Counted from the first letter of the stretch, positions 1-6,730 are shown. The stretch: 9,263 bases of DNA from DATCSE01 sp036568605 (GCA_036568605.1 DATCSE010000232.1:1-9263), one strand, 5' to 3'. Made by a program: numbers and translations. Notes: generated by a model from the sequence alone, not told the origin.

Positions 1-299
1 AGGTTTTCGCGCGGGCCGCGGTTCAGCACGAGGGTGCCGTCATGGACCAGCAGGTGGTGATCGGGCGGCGCCACCCGGATCGTGTGCGGCGCCAGCCGTT
101 CGCCATCGCGCGCGTGGGCCGCATCGTGCCCGCTGCGCTCCGCCAGCAGCTGCGGCAGCACGCTCTTGTGCGGGCCGATGTGCAGCACGATCAGCACCGG
201 CGGCCGAAAGTCGCGCGGCAACTCGCCGACCAGCCGGATCAATGCCGGCACGCCGCCGGCGGAAGCACCGATCACGACCAGGCGATCGGGCTTCGTCAT
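1..299 (-). CDS. Stand-alone CheB-type protein-glutamate methylesterase domain (partial, runs off the left edge)
   Basis: Only the first 99 codons are in the window; the gene continues leftward past base 1. The protein starts MTKPDRLVVIGASAGG, so the catalytic domain begins almost at residue 1 and no CheY-like receiver precedes it, unlike classical CheB. Ser13 in the GASAGG turn and His40 in VLHIGPHKS match the CheB catalytic serine and histidine in identity and in spacing (27 residues, against about 26 in enteric CheB); the catalytic Asp would lie outside the window. CheB enzymes demethylate glutamyl methyl esters on chemoreceptors, and receiver-less versions also occur in hybrid CheB/CheR signalling proteins, so this could be the N-terminal domain of a larger protein. 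The start has no good Shine-Dalgarno; a GTG five codons upstream is an alternative. The gene is divergent from the kinase-regulator operon. Confidence 0.85.
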   Translation of the reverse strand, partial: MTKPDRLVVIGASAGGVPALIRLVGELPRDFRPPVLIVLHIGPHKSVLPQLLAERSGHDAAHARDGERLAPHTIRVAPPDHHLLVHDGTLVLNRGPREN

Positions 300-360
300 G
301 GCGACCGCCCGCACGCGGCGAGGCGGCCGACGGACGGCGACGACAGCGACTCCATGCCGG

Positions 361-377
361 ACATCGGCAATCGATGT
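361..377. promoter_or_regulatory. Dyad ACATCG-N5-CGATGT in the CheB/kinase divergent spacer
   Basis: Two perfect 6-bp inverted half-sites (361-366 and 372-377) are separated by 5 bp, giving a 17-bp dyad of the size bound by many dimeric regulators. It sits between the two divergent genes, 62 bp upstream of the CheB-like start and 67 bp upstream of the kinase start. No specific regulator is recognised, and a 6+6 dyad can arise by chance. Confidence 0.3.
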
Positions 378-393
378 GCCCCGCCGGCCTGGC

Positions 394-401
394 TTACGTA
401 A
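394..401. promoter_or_regulatory. TTACGTAA palindrome, candidate FixJ/NarL-family activator site
   Basis: A perfect 8-bp palindrome in the AT-richest part of the spacer, followed by TTCCC. TACGTA-like cores are known at promoters activated by FixJ-class regulators. The operon just downstream encodes such a regulator, so autoregulation is a reasonable inference. The centre lies about 47 bp upstream of the predicted transcription start, where no good -35 box is visible, as expected for an activator-dependent promoter. Confidence 0.45.
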
Positions 402-433
402 TTCCCGCAGCGCGTGCGCCGCGCCGGCCTTCC

Positions 434-439
434 TAGAAT
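434..439 (+). promoter_or_regulatory. -10-like hexamer TAGAAT of the kinase-regulator operon
   Basis: TAGAAT matches the sigma-70 -10 consensus at 5 of 6 positions in an otherwise very GC-rich region. Five bases separate it from the kinase ATG at 445, which places the transcription start at or next to that ATG. No TTGACA-like box lies at normal spacing (411-416 reads CGCGTG). Confidence 0.45.
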
Positions 440-444
440 CCGCC

Positions 445-2586
445 ATGAGTCGCTCGCCGGTGCTGCAACGCGCTGCTCCTCCGTCCTCGACCGCTCCCGC
501 GACTATCGCGGCGATGCGCGAGGGACGCCCGCGCTGGTTCCTCTGGATCGCACTGGTGGTGCTGCTGGTCGCGGCGCAGGCGCTGCTGCTGAAGCTGACG
601 CTGCACTACCGCTCGAGCAAGGCGCAAGAGGAGGTCGAGGCCGGCGTGCTGGCCGGCGCCGAAGGGCTGCGCAAGATGCTGGGCGCCGATCTGCGCCGAG
701 TGCTGAACCTGCCCGGCCGCGACGCCGCACCGCAAGTCTGGCGCGAGCGTGCGCAGGCGCTGCTGATCGAGCGGCCGGAGCTGATGCGCATCGAACGCCG
801 CGACGCGACGTTCGCGGTCGCGACCGCGCTGGACACGCCTGTCCACGCGCCGCTGTTCGCGCGCATCCCGCGTGCCGAGGCGCAGCTCGAGACCGAGCTC
901 GCGTGCCGCGCGGCCGAGCGTCGCGGCGAGCCCAGTTATTCGCGCAGCTATTTCGTGCCGCGCCCGGACGGCGGCGGGCTCGAGGTGATCGACGTGTGCA
1001 TCGCCGAGCATGCCGGCGAGCGCCTGACCGGGTATGTCGTCGCGACCTACGGGCTGCCGGGCCTGCTGGACCAGATCTCGGCCAGCGCACCGCCGCCGGG
1101 GCTGGACCTCGCGCTGCTCGAGCCCGACGGCACGATGCTCGCGCACGGCCCGCAGCGCTCCGGCGCCGGCGTGTTCCGCGCGAGCCGGCTGATCGACCTG
1201 CCCGGCGCGGCGCTCCAGCTGCAGCTGAACAGCCCGGCGACCCGGCCCAGCCTGGTGCCCGACCTGATCATGACGGTGGTGGTCGGGTTGTCGCTGACGC
1301 TGTTCGGCGTCGTGATGCTGCTCGCGCGCGACGTGCGCCGGCGCGCCCGCGCCGAGTCGGAGCTGGCCGAGTCGCTCGCCTTCCGCAAGGCGATGGAGGA
1401 CTCGCTGGTCACCGGCCTGCGCGCGCGCGACCGCGAGGGCCGCACCACCTACGTGAACCCGGCGTTCTGCGCGATGGTGGGCTACGACGCCGACGAGCTG
1501 CTGCGCACCGCGCAGCCGCCGTACTGGCCGGCCGAGCTCGCGTCCGAGTACCGGCAGCGCCAGGAGGAGCGCATGGCCAGCGGCGCGCAGACCCGCGACG
1601 CGTTCGAGACGCTGTTCGTGCGCAAGAGCGGCGAGCGCTTCCCGGCGATGGTGTTCGAGTCGGCGCTGCGCGACCCGAGCGGCGCGCATGCCGGCTGGAT
1701 GAGCGCGATCGTCGACTTGAGCGCGCAGCGCCGCGTCGAGGAAGTCGCGCGCCAGCAGCAGGACCGGCTGCAGGCCACCGCGCGGCTCGCGACCATCGGC
1801 GAGATGGCCTCGCTGCTGAGCCACGAGCTGAACCAGCCGCTCTCGGCGATCGCCGCGTACGCGACCGGCACACTGAACGTGATGGACGCGCACGAGCCCG
1901 GCGCGCCGCTGGACGCCGAGCTGTGGGACGCGCTGCACGTCGCGGCGCGCCAGATCTCGCAGCAGTCGGAACGTGCCGGCCGCGTGATCAAGAGCGTGCA
2001 CGACTTCGTGCGCCGGCGCGAGAGCGCACGCGAGGCGGTGTCGGTGGCCGAGCTGGTCGAGGCCATCCTGCCGCTGGTGCGGCTGCAGGCGCGCAAGAGC
2101 GACACCGCGATCGACGTCGACCTGGAGCCGGGCCTGCGCAAGGTCGTCTGCGATCGCGCGATGGTCGAGCAGGTGCTGTTGAACCTGACGCGCAACGGCA
2201 TCCAGGCGATGCAGCAGCGCGAGGATCCCGGCGACGCCGGCGAGCGCCGCCGCGTGCTGGTGCTGCGTGCGCGCGCGAGCACGCCGCAATGGGTGCTGCT
2301 CTCGGTGGCCGACTCGGGGCCCGGCGTCGCCGACGAGGTCGCGCGGCGCCTCTTCACGCCGTTCTTCACGACCCGCAAGGAAGGCATGGGGCTGGGCTTG
2401 AGCGTGTGCCGGACCATCGTCGAGCAGCATGGCGGCGCGCTCGACTTCGAGAACGTGCGCGATGCGAACGGCGCGGTCCGCGGCGTCGAGTTCCGCTTCA
2501 CGCTGCCGGCCGAGCGCAGCGGGTCGGCGGCGACGCGCAGCGCGGTCGACAACAGCCGGACGGCGGCCACGACAACGACGAACTGA
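445..2586 (+). CDS. Membrane-bound PAS sensor histidine kinase (FixL/DctB-like class)
   Basis: A 713-residue sensor kinase that should autophosphorylate and pass phosphate to the regulator encoded downstream. Order of parts: transmembrane helix 1 (about 31-49), a periplasmic sensor region (about 52-272) with two cysteines (154 and 185), helix 2 (about 274-294), a short charged coiled linker with no evident HAMP domain, a PAS domain (about 313-430), then the kinase core. The H-box SHELNQPL carries the phospho-acceptor His460, the N-box NLTRNG has Asn580 and Asn584, the G1 box DSGPG has Asp623, and the F/G2 region FTPFFTTRKEGMGLGLS spans about 637-653. The HELNQPL box is typical of the FixL/DctB/TtrS kinases that partner FixJ-type regulators. 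Start 445 is chosen over an in-frame ATG at 514 because of the adjacent -10-like hexamer; neither has a Shine-Dalgarno. The signal sensed cannot be told from sequence. The C-terminus ends in a short threonine tract. Confidence 0.93.
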   Translation: MSRSPVLQRAAPPSSTAPATIAAMREGRPRWFLWIALVVLLVAAQALLLKLTLHYRSSKAQEEVEAGVLAGAEGLRKMLGADLRRVLNLPGRDAAPQVWRERAQALLIERPELMRIERRDATFAVATALDTPVHAPLFARIPRAEAQLETELACRAAERRGEPSYSRSYFVPRPDGGGLEVIDVCIAEHAGERLTGYVVATYGLPGLLDQISASAPPPGLDLALLEPDGTMLAHGPQRSGAGVFRASRLIDLPGAALQLQLNSPATRPSLVPDLIMTVVVGLSLTLFGVVMLLARDVRRRARAESELAESLAFRKAMEDSLVTGLRARDREGRTTYVNPAFCAMVGYDADELLRTAQPPYWPAELASEYRQRQEERMASGAQTRDAFETLFVRKSGERFPAMVFESALRDPSGAHAGWMSAIVDLSAQRRVEEVARQQQDRLQATARLATIGEMASLLSHELNQPLSAIAAYATGTLNVMDAHEPGAPLDAELWDALHVAARQISQQSERAGRVIKSVHDFVRRRESAREAVSVAELVEAILPLVRLQARKSDTAIDVDLEPGLRKVVCDRAMVEQVLLNLTRNGIQAMQQREDPGDAGERRRVLVLRARASTPQWVLLSVADSGPGVADEVARRLFTPFFTTRKEGMGLGLSVCRTIVEQHGGALDFENVRDANGAVRGVEFRFTLPAERSGSAATRSAVDNSRTAATTTTN

Positions 2587-2607
2587 CGATGATCACGATG
2601 ACGACGT

Positions 2608-2612
2608 GGAGG
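2608..2612 (+). promoter_or_regulatory. Shine-Dalgarno GGAGG of the response regulator
   Basis: GGAGG lies 5 nt before the ATG at 2618 and fixes the start of the response regulator, ruling out the longer in-frame extension that begins inside the kinase gene. Confidence 0.75.
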
Positions 2613-2617
2613 TTGCG

Positions 2618-3310
2618 ATGAGCCCGCCCGCCTGGCCGCCCGAGCTGGGCTTGCCGATGGTCTACCTGGTTGACGACGAGGATGTCGTGCGCCAGGGCAT
2701 CGCCTGGCTGCTGCGCTCGCGGCGGCTGTTGTCCGAAGGGTTCGACAGCGGCGAGGCGTTCGAGGCCGCGCTGGCGCAGCACGCCGCATCGGCTGCCGAC
2801 GGCGCGGCCCAGGATGACTGGCCGCGCTCGCCGTCGTGCCTGGTGCTGGACCTGCGCATGGGCGGCATGAGCGGCCTCGCGCTGTTCGAGCGCCTGATCG
2901 CACGCGGCCTGCTCGAGACGCTGCCGGTGATCTTCCTGACCGGCCACGGCGACGTGCCGACCGCCGTGGCCGCGGTCAAGCGCGGCGCGTTCGATTTCGT
3001 CGAGAAGCCGTTCTCGAACAACGCGCTGGTCGACCGCGTCGAGCAGGCGCTGGCCGCGAGCGGCGAGGCACTGCTGAAGCGGCGCGAGCTGGCCACGCGC
3101 CAGCGCCGCCTCGACCAGCTCAGCAAGCGCGAGCGCGAGGTGATGGAGCTGGTCGCGAGCGGCATGTCGAACAAGGCGATGGCCGATGCGCTGCAGGTCA
3201 GCGTGCGGACCATCGAGGTGCACCGCGCCAGCGTCTACGAGAAGCTGAACGTGCAGTCGGCGGTCGAGCTGCTGAACACGCTGAATTCGCTGAACCCGCC
3301 GCGCTCGTGA
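2618..3310 (+). CDS. FixJ/NarL-family response regulator (receiver + LuxR-type HTH)
   Basis: A 230-residue DNA-binding regulator, 31 nt downstream of the kinase and presumably its partner. The receiver (about 14-133) has the acidic pair Asp19-Asp20, phospho-acceptor Asp78 in LVLDLRM, Thr108 in FLTGHGDVPTAV and Lys130 in VEKPF; that Thr/Lys context is characteristic of the FixJ group. The C-terminal LuxR/GerE helix-turn-helix (about 167-225) contains LSKREREVMELVASG, SNKAMADAL and SVRTIEVHRASVYEKL. Two oddities: the loop before the phospho-acceptor is about 15 residues longer than in Sinorhizobium FixJ (Asp20 to Asp78 is 58 residues, against about 43), an Ala/Asp-rich stretch around 52-70; and the usual RMPGMSG after the aspartate reads RMGGMSG. 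Phosphorylation should drive dimerisation and activation of target promoters, possibly including its own operon and genes elsewhere. Targets are not determined. Confidence 0.93.
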   Translation: MSPPAWPPELGLPMVYLVDDEDVVRQGIAWLLRSRRLLSEGFDSGEAFEAALAQHAASAADGAAQDDWPRSPSCLVLDLRMGGMSGLALFERLIARGLLETLPVIFLTGHGDVPTAVAAVKRGAFDFVEKPFSNNALVDRVEQALAASGEALLKRRELATRQRRLDQLSKREREVMELVASGMSNKAMADALQVSVRTIEVHRASVYEKLNVQSAVELLNTLNSLNPPRS

Positions 3311-3319
3311 CTGGCCAGG

Positions 3320-3342
3320 CACGCCGCCACTCGGCGGGGGTG
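3320..3342. terminator. Weak hairpin between convergent regulator and thioesterase genes
   Basis: CCGCC (3324-3328) and GGCGG (3333-3337) pair around the loop ACTC, and CAC/GTG can extend the stem across a small bulge. It lies in the 41-bp gap between two convergent genes, a natural place for a bidirectional terminator. There is no T-tract on either side, so intrinsic termination would be inefficient. Confidence 0.3.
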
Positions 3343-3351
3343 TCCTGACGA

Positions 3352-3821
3352 TCAGCGCGGCTCGACCCGCGCTTCGAGCTGCTGCAGCAGCGCTGCGGGG
3401 AACGCAGCGCCCTTGCGCAGCGCGGTGTCCAGGTGCACCGCGGTCAGCGTGCTGACCGAGACGACATCGCCCACGCCGTCGCGCCGCATCTCGTGGCGAA
3501 AGCGCAGTGCCTTGGGCTTGACCTCGATCAGCGCGGTGTGGATGGACACCAGGTCGCCGGCACGCAGCTCGCGGCGGTACTCGGTCAGCTGCTCGACCGC
3601 GCACATGCCGCGCCCGGCCTCCTGCAGCCACGCCGGCGTCAAGCCCAGCGCGTCAAGCCCAGCGCGCCGAAGAACTGCCAGGTCGCTTCGTCGAACTTGC
3701 CCGTGTACCACATGACGTTCATGTGGCCCATGTGATCGCAGTGCCACGGGTAGACCGTGCCGCGGTAGGTGAGCGAGGGCTGCGGCGGCTGCTGCGGTTG
3801 CGGCTGCGGTGACGGCTCCAT
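3352..3821 (-). pseudogene. 4HBT-fold acyl-CoA thioesterase, frameshifted by a 14-bp tandem duplication
   Basis: Read from the ATG at 3821, the first frame gives 60 residues, including the hot-dog signature WHCDHMGHMN (catalytic-type Asp29, then GHMN), and stops at 3639-3641 in LTRWA. The rest of the family continues in another frame to a stop at 3352-3354. Deleting one copy of the 14-bp repeat at 3637-3664 joins the halves seamlessly as FFGALGLTPAWLQEAGRG and yields 151 residues, a normal length for 4-hydroxybenzoyl-CoA thioesterase-like enzymes, which hydrolyse acyl-CoA thioesters in the cytoplasm. The start is supported by GGAG 7 nt upstream. The N-terminus is a Pro/Gln-rich tail (residues 3-15). 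As it stands, the gene gives a truncated, probably inactive product, unless the duplication is a sequencing or assembly error. It diverges from the efflux operon. The substrate is unknown. Confidence 0.88.
3637..3664. repeat. Perfect 14-bp tandem duplication (cgtcaagcccagcg x2)
   Basis: CGTCAAGCCCAGCG occurs at 3637-3650 and again at 3651-3664 with no mismatch; the period-14 match extends over 3636-3666. Fourteen is not a multiple of three, so the extra copy shifts the reading frame of the thioesterase gene. Replication slippage is the usual origin of such short direct duplications, and the same process could revert it. Confidence 0.95.
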
Positions 3822-3905
3822 CGATGCGCTCCGTGGGTGAGTTGGACGGGAGTCCGCAGTCTCGCGATGCGCCTAGACGCCTCGGTTTCAGCGCGGCGGG
3901 CGCCG

Positions 3906-3919
3906 ATTGCAATTGCAAT
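3906..3919. promoter_or_regulatory. Perfect 14-bp palindrome ATTGCAATTGCAAT, candidate operator
   Basis: A fully symmetric, AT-rich 14-mer lies in a GC-rich spacer between the divergent thioesterase (start 3821) and efflux operon (start 3993). It reads as TTGCAA twice on each strand, so it could also supply a poor -35 element in both directions; no convincing -10 follows either way. Its position and symmetry suit a dimeric repressor or LysR-type regulator controlling both transcripts. Efflux operons of this type are often controlled by MarR or TetR proteins, but no regulator gene is in the window. Confidence 0.55.
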
Positions 3920-3981
3920 GCGGCCGAAACGATGCCGATGTCGGCGCTGACCACGATGCCCAGGCCTCAACGAACGACGCC

Positions 3982-3986
3982 AGGAG
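3982..3986 (+). promoter_or_regulatory. Shine-Dalgarno AGGAG of the outer-membrane channel gene
   Basis: AGGAG is 6 nt before the ATG at 3993 and only 3 nt before an in-frame GTG at 3990. The spacing favours the ATG as the start. Confidence 0.75.
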
Positions 3987-3992
3987 CACGTG

Positions 3993-5483
3993 ATGACCCC
4001 CACGACGACGACTCACTCGCCGACCGCGCATCGCACCCGGGCGCGGTCGCGCCGCCGCCGGCAGGCCGTGCTGGCCACCGCGTTCGCTGCGCTGCTCGCC
4101 GCCTGCGCGCAGTTGCCCAAGGACGAATCGCGCGACGCGCCGCTGCAGCCGGTGGACCGCTACGCGACCGAACGCAGCTTCGCCGGCGCGATGATGGCGT
4201 GGCCAGTCGAGAGCTGGTGGTCCAGCTACCGCGACGCGCAACTGAGCCAGCTGATCACCGAAGCGCTGGCCGGCTCGCCCAGCATCGCGACCGCCGATGC
4301 GCGGCTGCGCCGCGCCCGTGCGCTTGCGCAATCGGCCGATGCGGCACGCTCGCCGCAGCTGAACTTCAACGCCTCGATCACCGAGCAGAAGCAGAGCTAC
4401 AACCACCTGAGCCCGCGCAGCGCGACGCCGGAAGGCTGGAACGACTATGGCCGCGCGACGCTGGACTTCTCGTGGGACCTGGACTTCTGGGGCCGCAACC
4501 GCGCCGCGCTCGCGGCCGCGACCTCGGAGGCCGACGCCGCGCAGGCCGATGCGGCGCAGGCCCGGCTGATGCTCGCGACCGCGATCGCCAGCGCGTACGC
4601 CGAGCTCGCGCGCCTACACGCCGCGCGCGACACGACCAGCGCCGCCCTCGAGGTGCGCACGCGCACCGCCGAGCTGTTCACCGAGCGCTTCCAGCATGGG
4701 CTGGAGACGATAGGCAGCGTGCGCCAGGTCGAGGCACGCCGCGCCGGCACGCATGCCGAGCTGCTCGCGCTGGACGAACAGCTCGGGCTGCAGCGGCACC
4801 GCCTCGCCGCGCTGGCCGGTGCCGGGCCGGATCGCGCGCTGGTGATCGAGCGCCCGACGGTGCAGCTGTCGGCCGGCTTCGGGCTGCCGTCGCAGCTGGC
4901 GGCCGACCTGATCGGACGCCGCCCCGACATCGTCGCGGCCCGGCTGCGCGCCGAGGCCGCCGCGAAACGAATCGACCAGGCGAAGGCCGCGTTCTATCCG
5001 AACGTGAACCTGCTCGCGTTCGTCGGCGTGCAGTCGCTCGGGCTGGACGTGCTCGCCCGAGGCGGCTCGTCCATCGGCAGCGTCGGGCCGGCGATCTCGC
5101 TGCCGATCTTCGACGGCGGGCGGCTGCGCGCCCAGCTCGGCGGAGCCCATGCCGACTATGCGCAGGCGGTTGCGAGCTACGACGGCACGGTCGTGCAGGC
5201 GCTGCAGGAAGTGGCCGACGCCGCGCTGAGCCAGCGCGCGCTCGCGCCGCAGCTCGCGCGCAGCACCGAGGCGGTCGATGCGTCGCGCGAGGCGTGGCAG
5301 GTGCAGAACAACCGCTACACCGGCGGCCTCGCGACGTACCTCGAGGTGCTGTCGGCCGAGGACACCTTGCTGAGCGCGCTGCGCACGCAGAGCGATCTGC
5401 AGTCGCGCGCGTTCAGCCTCGACGTCGCGCTGGTGCGCGCGCTCGGCGGCGGGTATGCCACCCCCACCACCACCACGAACTGA
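3993..5483 (+). CDS. NodT-family outer-membrane efflux lipoprotein (TolC/OprM-like channel)
   Basis: A 496-residue outer-membrane factor that should form the trimeric exit duct of the efflux pump encoded by this operon. The N-terminus has an Arg-rich region (RTRARSRRRR, about 15-24), a hydrophobic stretch and the lipobox LAAC with Cys38, so it is predicted to be processed by signal peptidase II and lipid-anchored. Two OEP-type repeats follow. Family hallmarks include WWSSYRDAQLSQLITEAL near residue 68, LDFSWDLDFWGRNRAALAAA near 158, LIGRRPDIVAARLRAEAA near 305, AFYPNVNLLAFVG near 330 and SLPIFDGGRLRAQL near 370. Length is normal for the family. It is the first gene of the operon, 46 nt ahead of the adaptor. 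Threonine-rich TPTTTT tracts occur at both extreme ends. Substrate cannot be deduced. Confidence 0.95.
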   Translation: MTPTTTTHSPTAHRTRARSRRRRQAVLATAFAALLAACAQLPKDESRDAPLQPVDRYATERSFAGAMMAWPVESWWSSYRDAQLSQLITEALAGSPSIATADARLRRARALAQSADAARSPQLNFNASITEQKQSYNHLSPRSATPEGWNDYGRATLDFSWDLDFWGRNRAALAAATSEADAAQADAAQARLMLATAIASAYAELARLHAARDTTSAALEVRTRTAELFTERFQHGLETIGSVRQVEARRAGTHAELLALDEQLGLQRHRLAALAGAGPDRALVIERPTVQLSAGFGLPSQLAADLIGRRPDIVAARLRAEAAAKRIDQAKAAFYPNVNLLAFVGVQSLGLDVLARGGSSIGSVGPAISLPIFDGGRLRAQLGGAHADYAQAVASYDGTVVQALQEVADAALSQRALAPQLARSTEAVDASREAWQVQNNRYTGGLATYLEVLSAEDTLLSALRTQSDLQSRAFSLDVALVRALGGGYATPTTTTN

Positions 5484-5518
5484 CCCTTCTTCGTCCCGAC
5501 ACACAGCCTTCACTCCAC

Positions 5519-5523
5519 AGGAG
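5519..5523 (+). promoter_or_regulatory. Shine-Dalgarno AGGAG of the adaptor gene
   Basis: AGGAG lies 6 nt before the ATG at 5530 and fixes the adaptor start downstream of the channel stop codon. It rejects an in-frame extension that would overlap the end of the channel gene. Confidence 0.75.
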
Positions 5524-5529
5524 ACGTCC

Positions 5530-6714
5530 ATGTCCAAGATGCAACCCGAGCTGCTGCATGCCGCCGCCGAGAACCTCTCGCCAGACGATCAAGAAGATGC
5601 TGCCGCCGATGCGCGCCGGCGCACGCACCGCAAGCGCCTGTTCGCGCTGCTGGGCACCACCGTGGTCGCGTGCGGAATCGGCTACGCGGCCTACGAGCAC
5701 CTGTATGCCTCGCGTTTCGTCTCCACCGACAACGCCTACACCGCGGCCGAGACGGCCCAGGTGACCAGCGCGGTCAGCGGCATCGTCAGCGAGGTGCGGG
5801 TGGCCGACACGCAAGCCGTGCAGCGCGGCGACATCGTCGTCGCGCTGGACGACACCGACGCCCGCCTCGCGCTCGCGCAGGCCGAGGCCGAGCTGGGCCG
5901 CGCGATCCGGCGCGTGCGCGGTTATGTCGCGAACGACGACTCGCTTGCCGCGCAGATCGATTCGCGCAGCGCGGACGAGAAGCGCGCGCAGGCGCAGCTC
6001 GCGTCGGCCGGCGCCGACCTGGAGCGGGCCCGCATCGACCTGCAGCGCCGCGAGGCGCTGGCCGCGTCGGGCTCGGTCTCGGGCGACGAGCTGACCCGCG
6101 CGCGCAACGCCTTCGAGACGACCAGCGCCGCGCTCGCCGCGGCCCAGGCGGCCGCGGTGCAATCGCGTGCCAACATCGGCGCGGCGCTGGGCGCGCGCCA
6201 GGCCAACCGCGTGCTGATCGCCGAGGCCACCGAGGAGACCAATCCCGAGGTGACGCTCGCCCGTGCGCGCCGCGACCAGGCCCGCGTGAACCTCGAGCGC
6301 ACCGTGATCCGCGCGCCGATGGCCGGCGTGGTCGTGCGCCGCTCGGTGCAGGTCGGGCAGCAGATCGCGGCCGGCAGCGCGCTGCTGTCGGTGGTGCCGC
6401 TGGCGGACGTGCACGTGGACGCGAACTTCAAGGAAGTGCAGCTCGACCAGGTGCGCATCGGCCAGCCGGTCGAGCTCGAGTCGGACCTGTACGGCAGCGC
6501 GGTCCGCTACCACGGGGTCGTGACCGGCCTGTCGGGCGGTACCGGCTCGGCGTTCGCGACCATCCCCGCGCAGAACGCGACCGGCAACTGGATCAAGGTC
6601 GTGCAGCGCGTGCCGGTGCGCATCGCGCTCGATCCGCAGGAGCTCGCGACCCGGCCGCTGCAGGTCGGGCTGTCGATGACCGCGACGATAGACACGCGCA
6701 CCGCGGTGCGCTGA
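5530..6714 (+). CDS. emrA: EmrA/HlyD-type periplasmic adaptor (membrane fusion protein)
   Basis: A 394-residue adaptor linking the inner-membrane transporter to the outer-membrane channel. It has a short cytoplasmic N-terminus, one transmembrane helix (about 37-54), the EmrA-typical STDNAYTAAETAQVTSAVSG (65-84) opening the biotinyl-lipoyl domain, a long Ala/Arg-rich alpha-helical hairpin (about 110-255) that should contact the channel, the returning lipoyl half TVIRAPMAGVVVRRSVQVG (258-276), and the beta-barrel segment DVHVDANFKEVQLDQVRIG (293-311). GTGSAFATIPAQNATGNWIK (337-356) is a strong EmrA signature. Length matches Escherichia coli EmrA (about 390). It sits between the channel and transporter genes, the usual cluster for EmrAB-TolC-like pumps. 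The symbol is used as a family name; the drugs or acids exported here are unknown. Confidence 0.95.
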   Translation: MSKMQPELLHAAAENLSPDDQEDAAADARRRTHRKRLFALLGTTVVACGIGYAAYEHLYASRFVSTDNAYTAAETAQVTSAVSGIVSEVRVADTQAVQRGDIVVALDDTDARLALAQAEAELGRAIRRVRGYVANDDSLAAQIDSRSADEKRAQAQLASAGADLERARIDLQRREALAASGSVSGDELTRARNAFETTSAALAAAQAAAVQSRANIGAALGARQANRVLIAEATEETNPEVTLARARRDQARVNLERTVIRAPMAGVVVRRSVQVGQQIAAGSALLSVVPLADVHVDANFKEVQLDQVRIGQPVELESDLYGSAVRYHGVVTGLSGGTGSAFATIPAQNATGNWIKVVQRVPVRIALDPQELATRPLQVGLSMTATIDTRTAVR

Positions 6715-6730
6715 CTTGCCCATCACCACG

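Noticed and set aside
296..355. Nineteen-codon leader ORF on the minus strand ending in an ATGA overlap with the CheB-like start
   Set aside because: No ribosome binding site and no recognisable peptide; the overlap alone is weak evidence.
433..2430. A 665-codon open frame on the minus strand opposite the kinase gene
   Set aside because: It is composed of Arg/Ala/Gln/His-rich low-complexity protein with no domain; it is the usual GC-rich antisense shadow of the real kinase, which has all catalytic motifs.
2589..2621. Ten-codon mini-ORF (MITMTTWRLR) whose stop overlaps the response regulator ATG
   Set aside because: It has no Shine-Dalgarno of its own, and the GGAGG inside it serves the regulator; most likely chance.
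4047..4106. Arg-rich N-terminus of the channel protein as a possible Tat signal
   Set aside because: RRRRQAVLA lacks the full twin-arginine consensus, and the lipobox with Cys38 plus the family points to an ordinary lipoprotein signal.
3809..5764. A 651-codon plus-strand frame overlapping the channel gene
   Set aside because: Its translation is Arg/Ala repeats without family resemblance, while the overlapping channel gene has a lipobox, a Shine-Dalgarno and conserved motifs.
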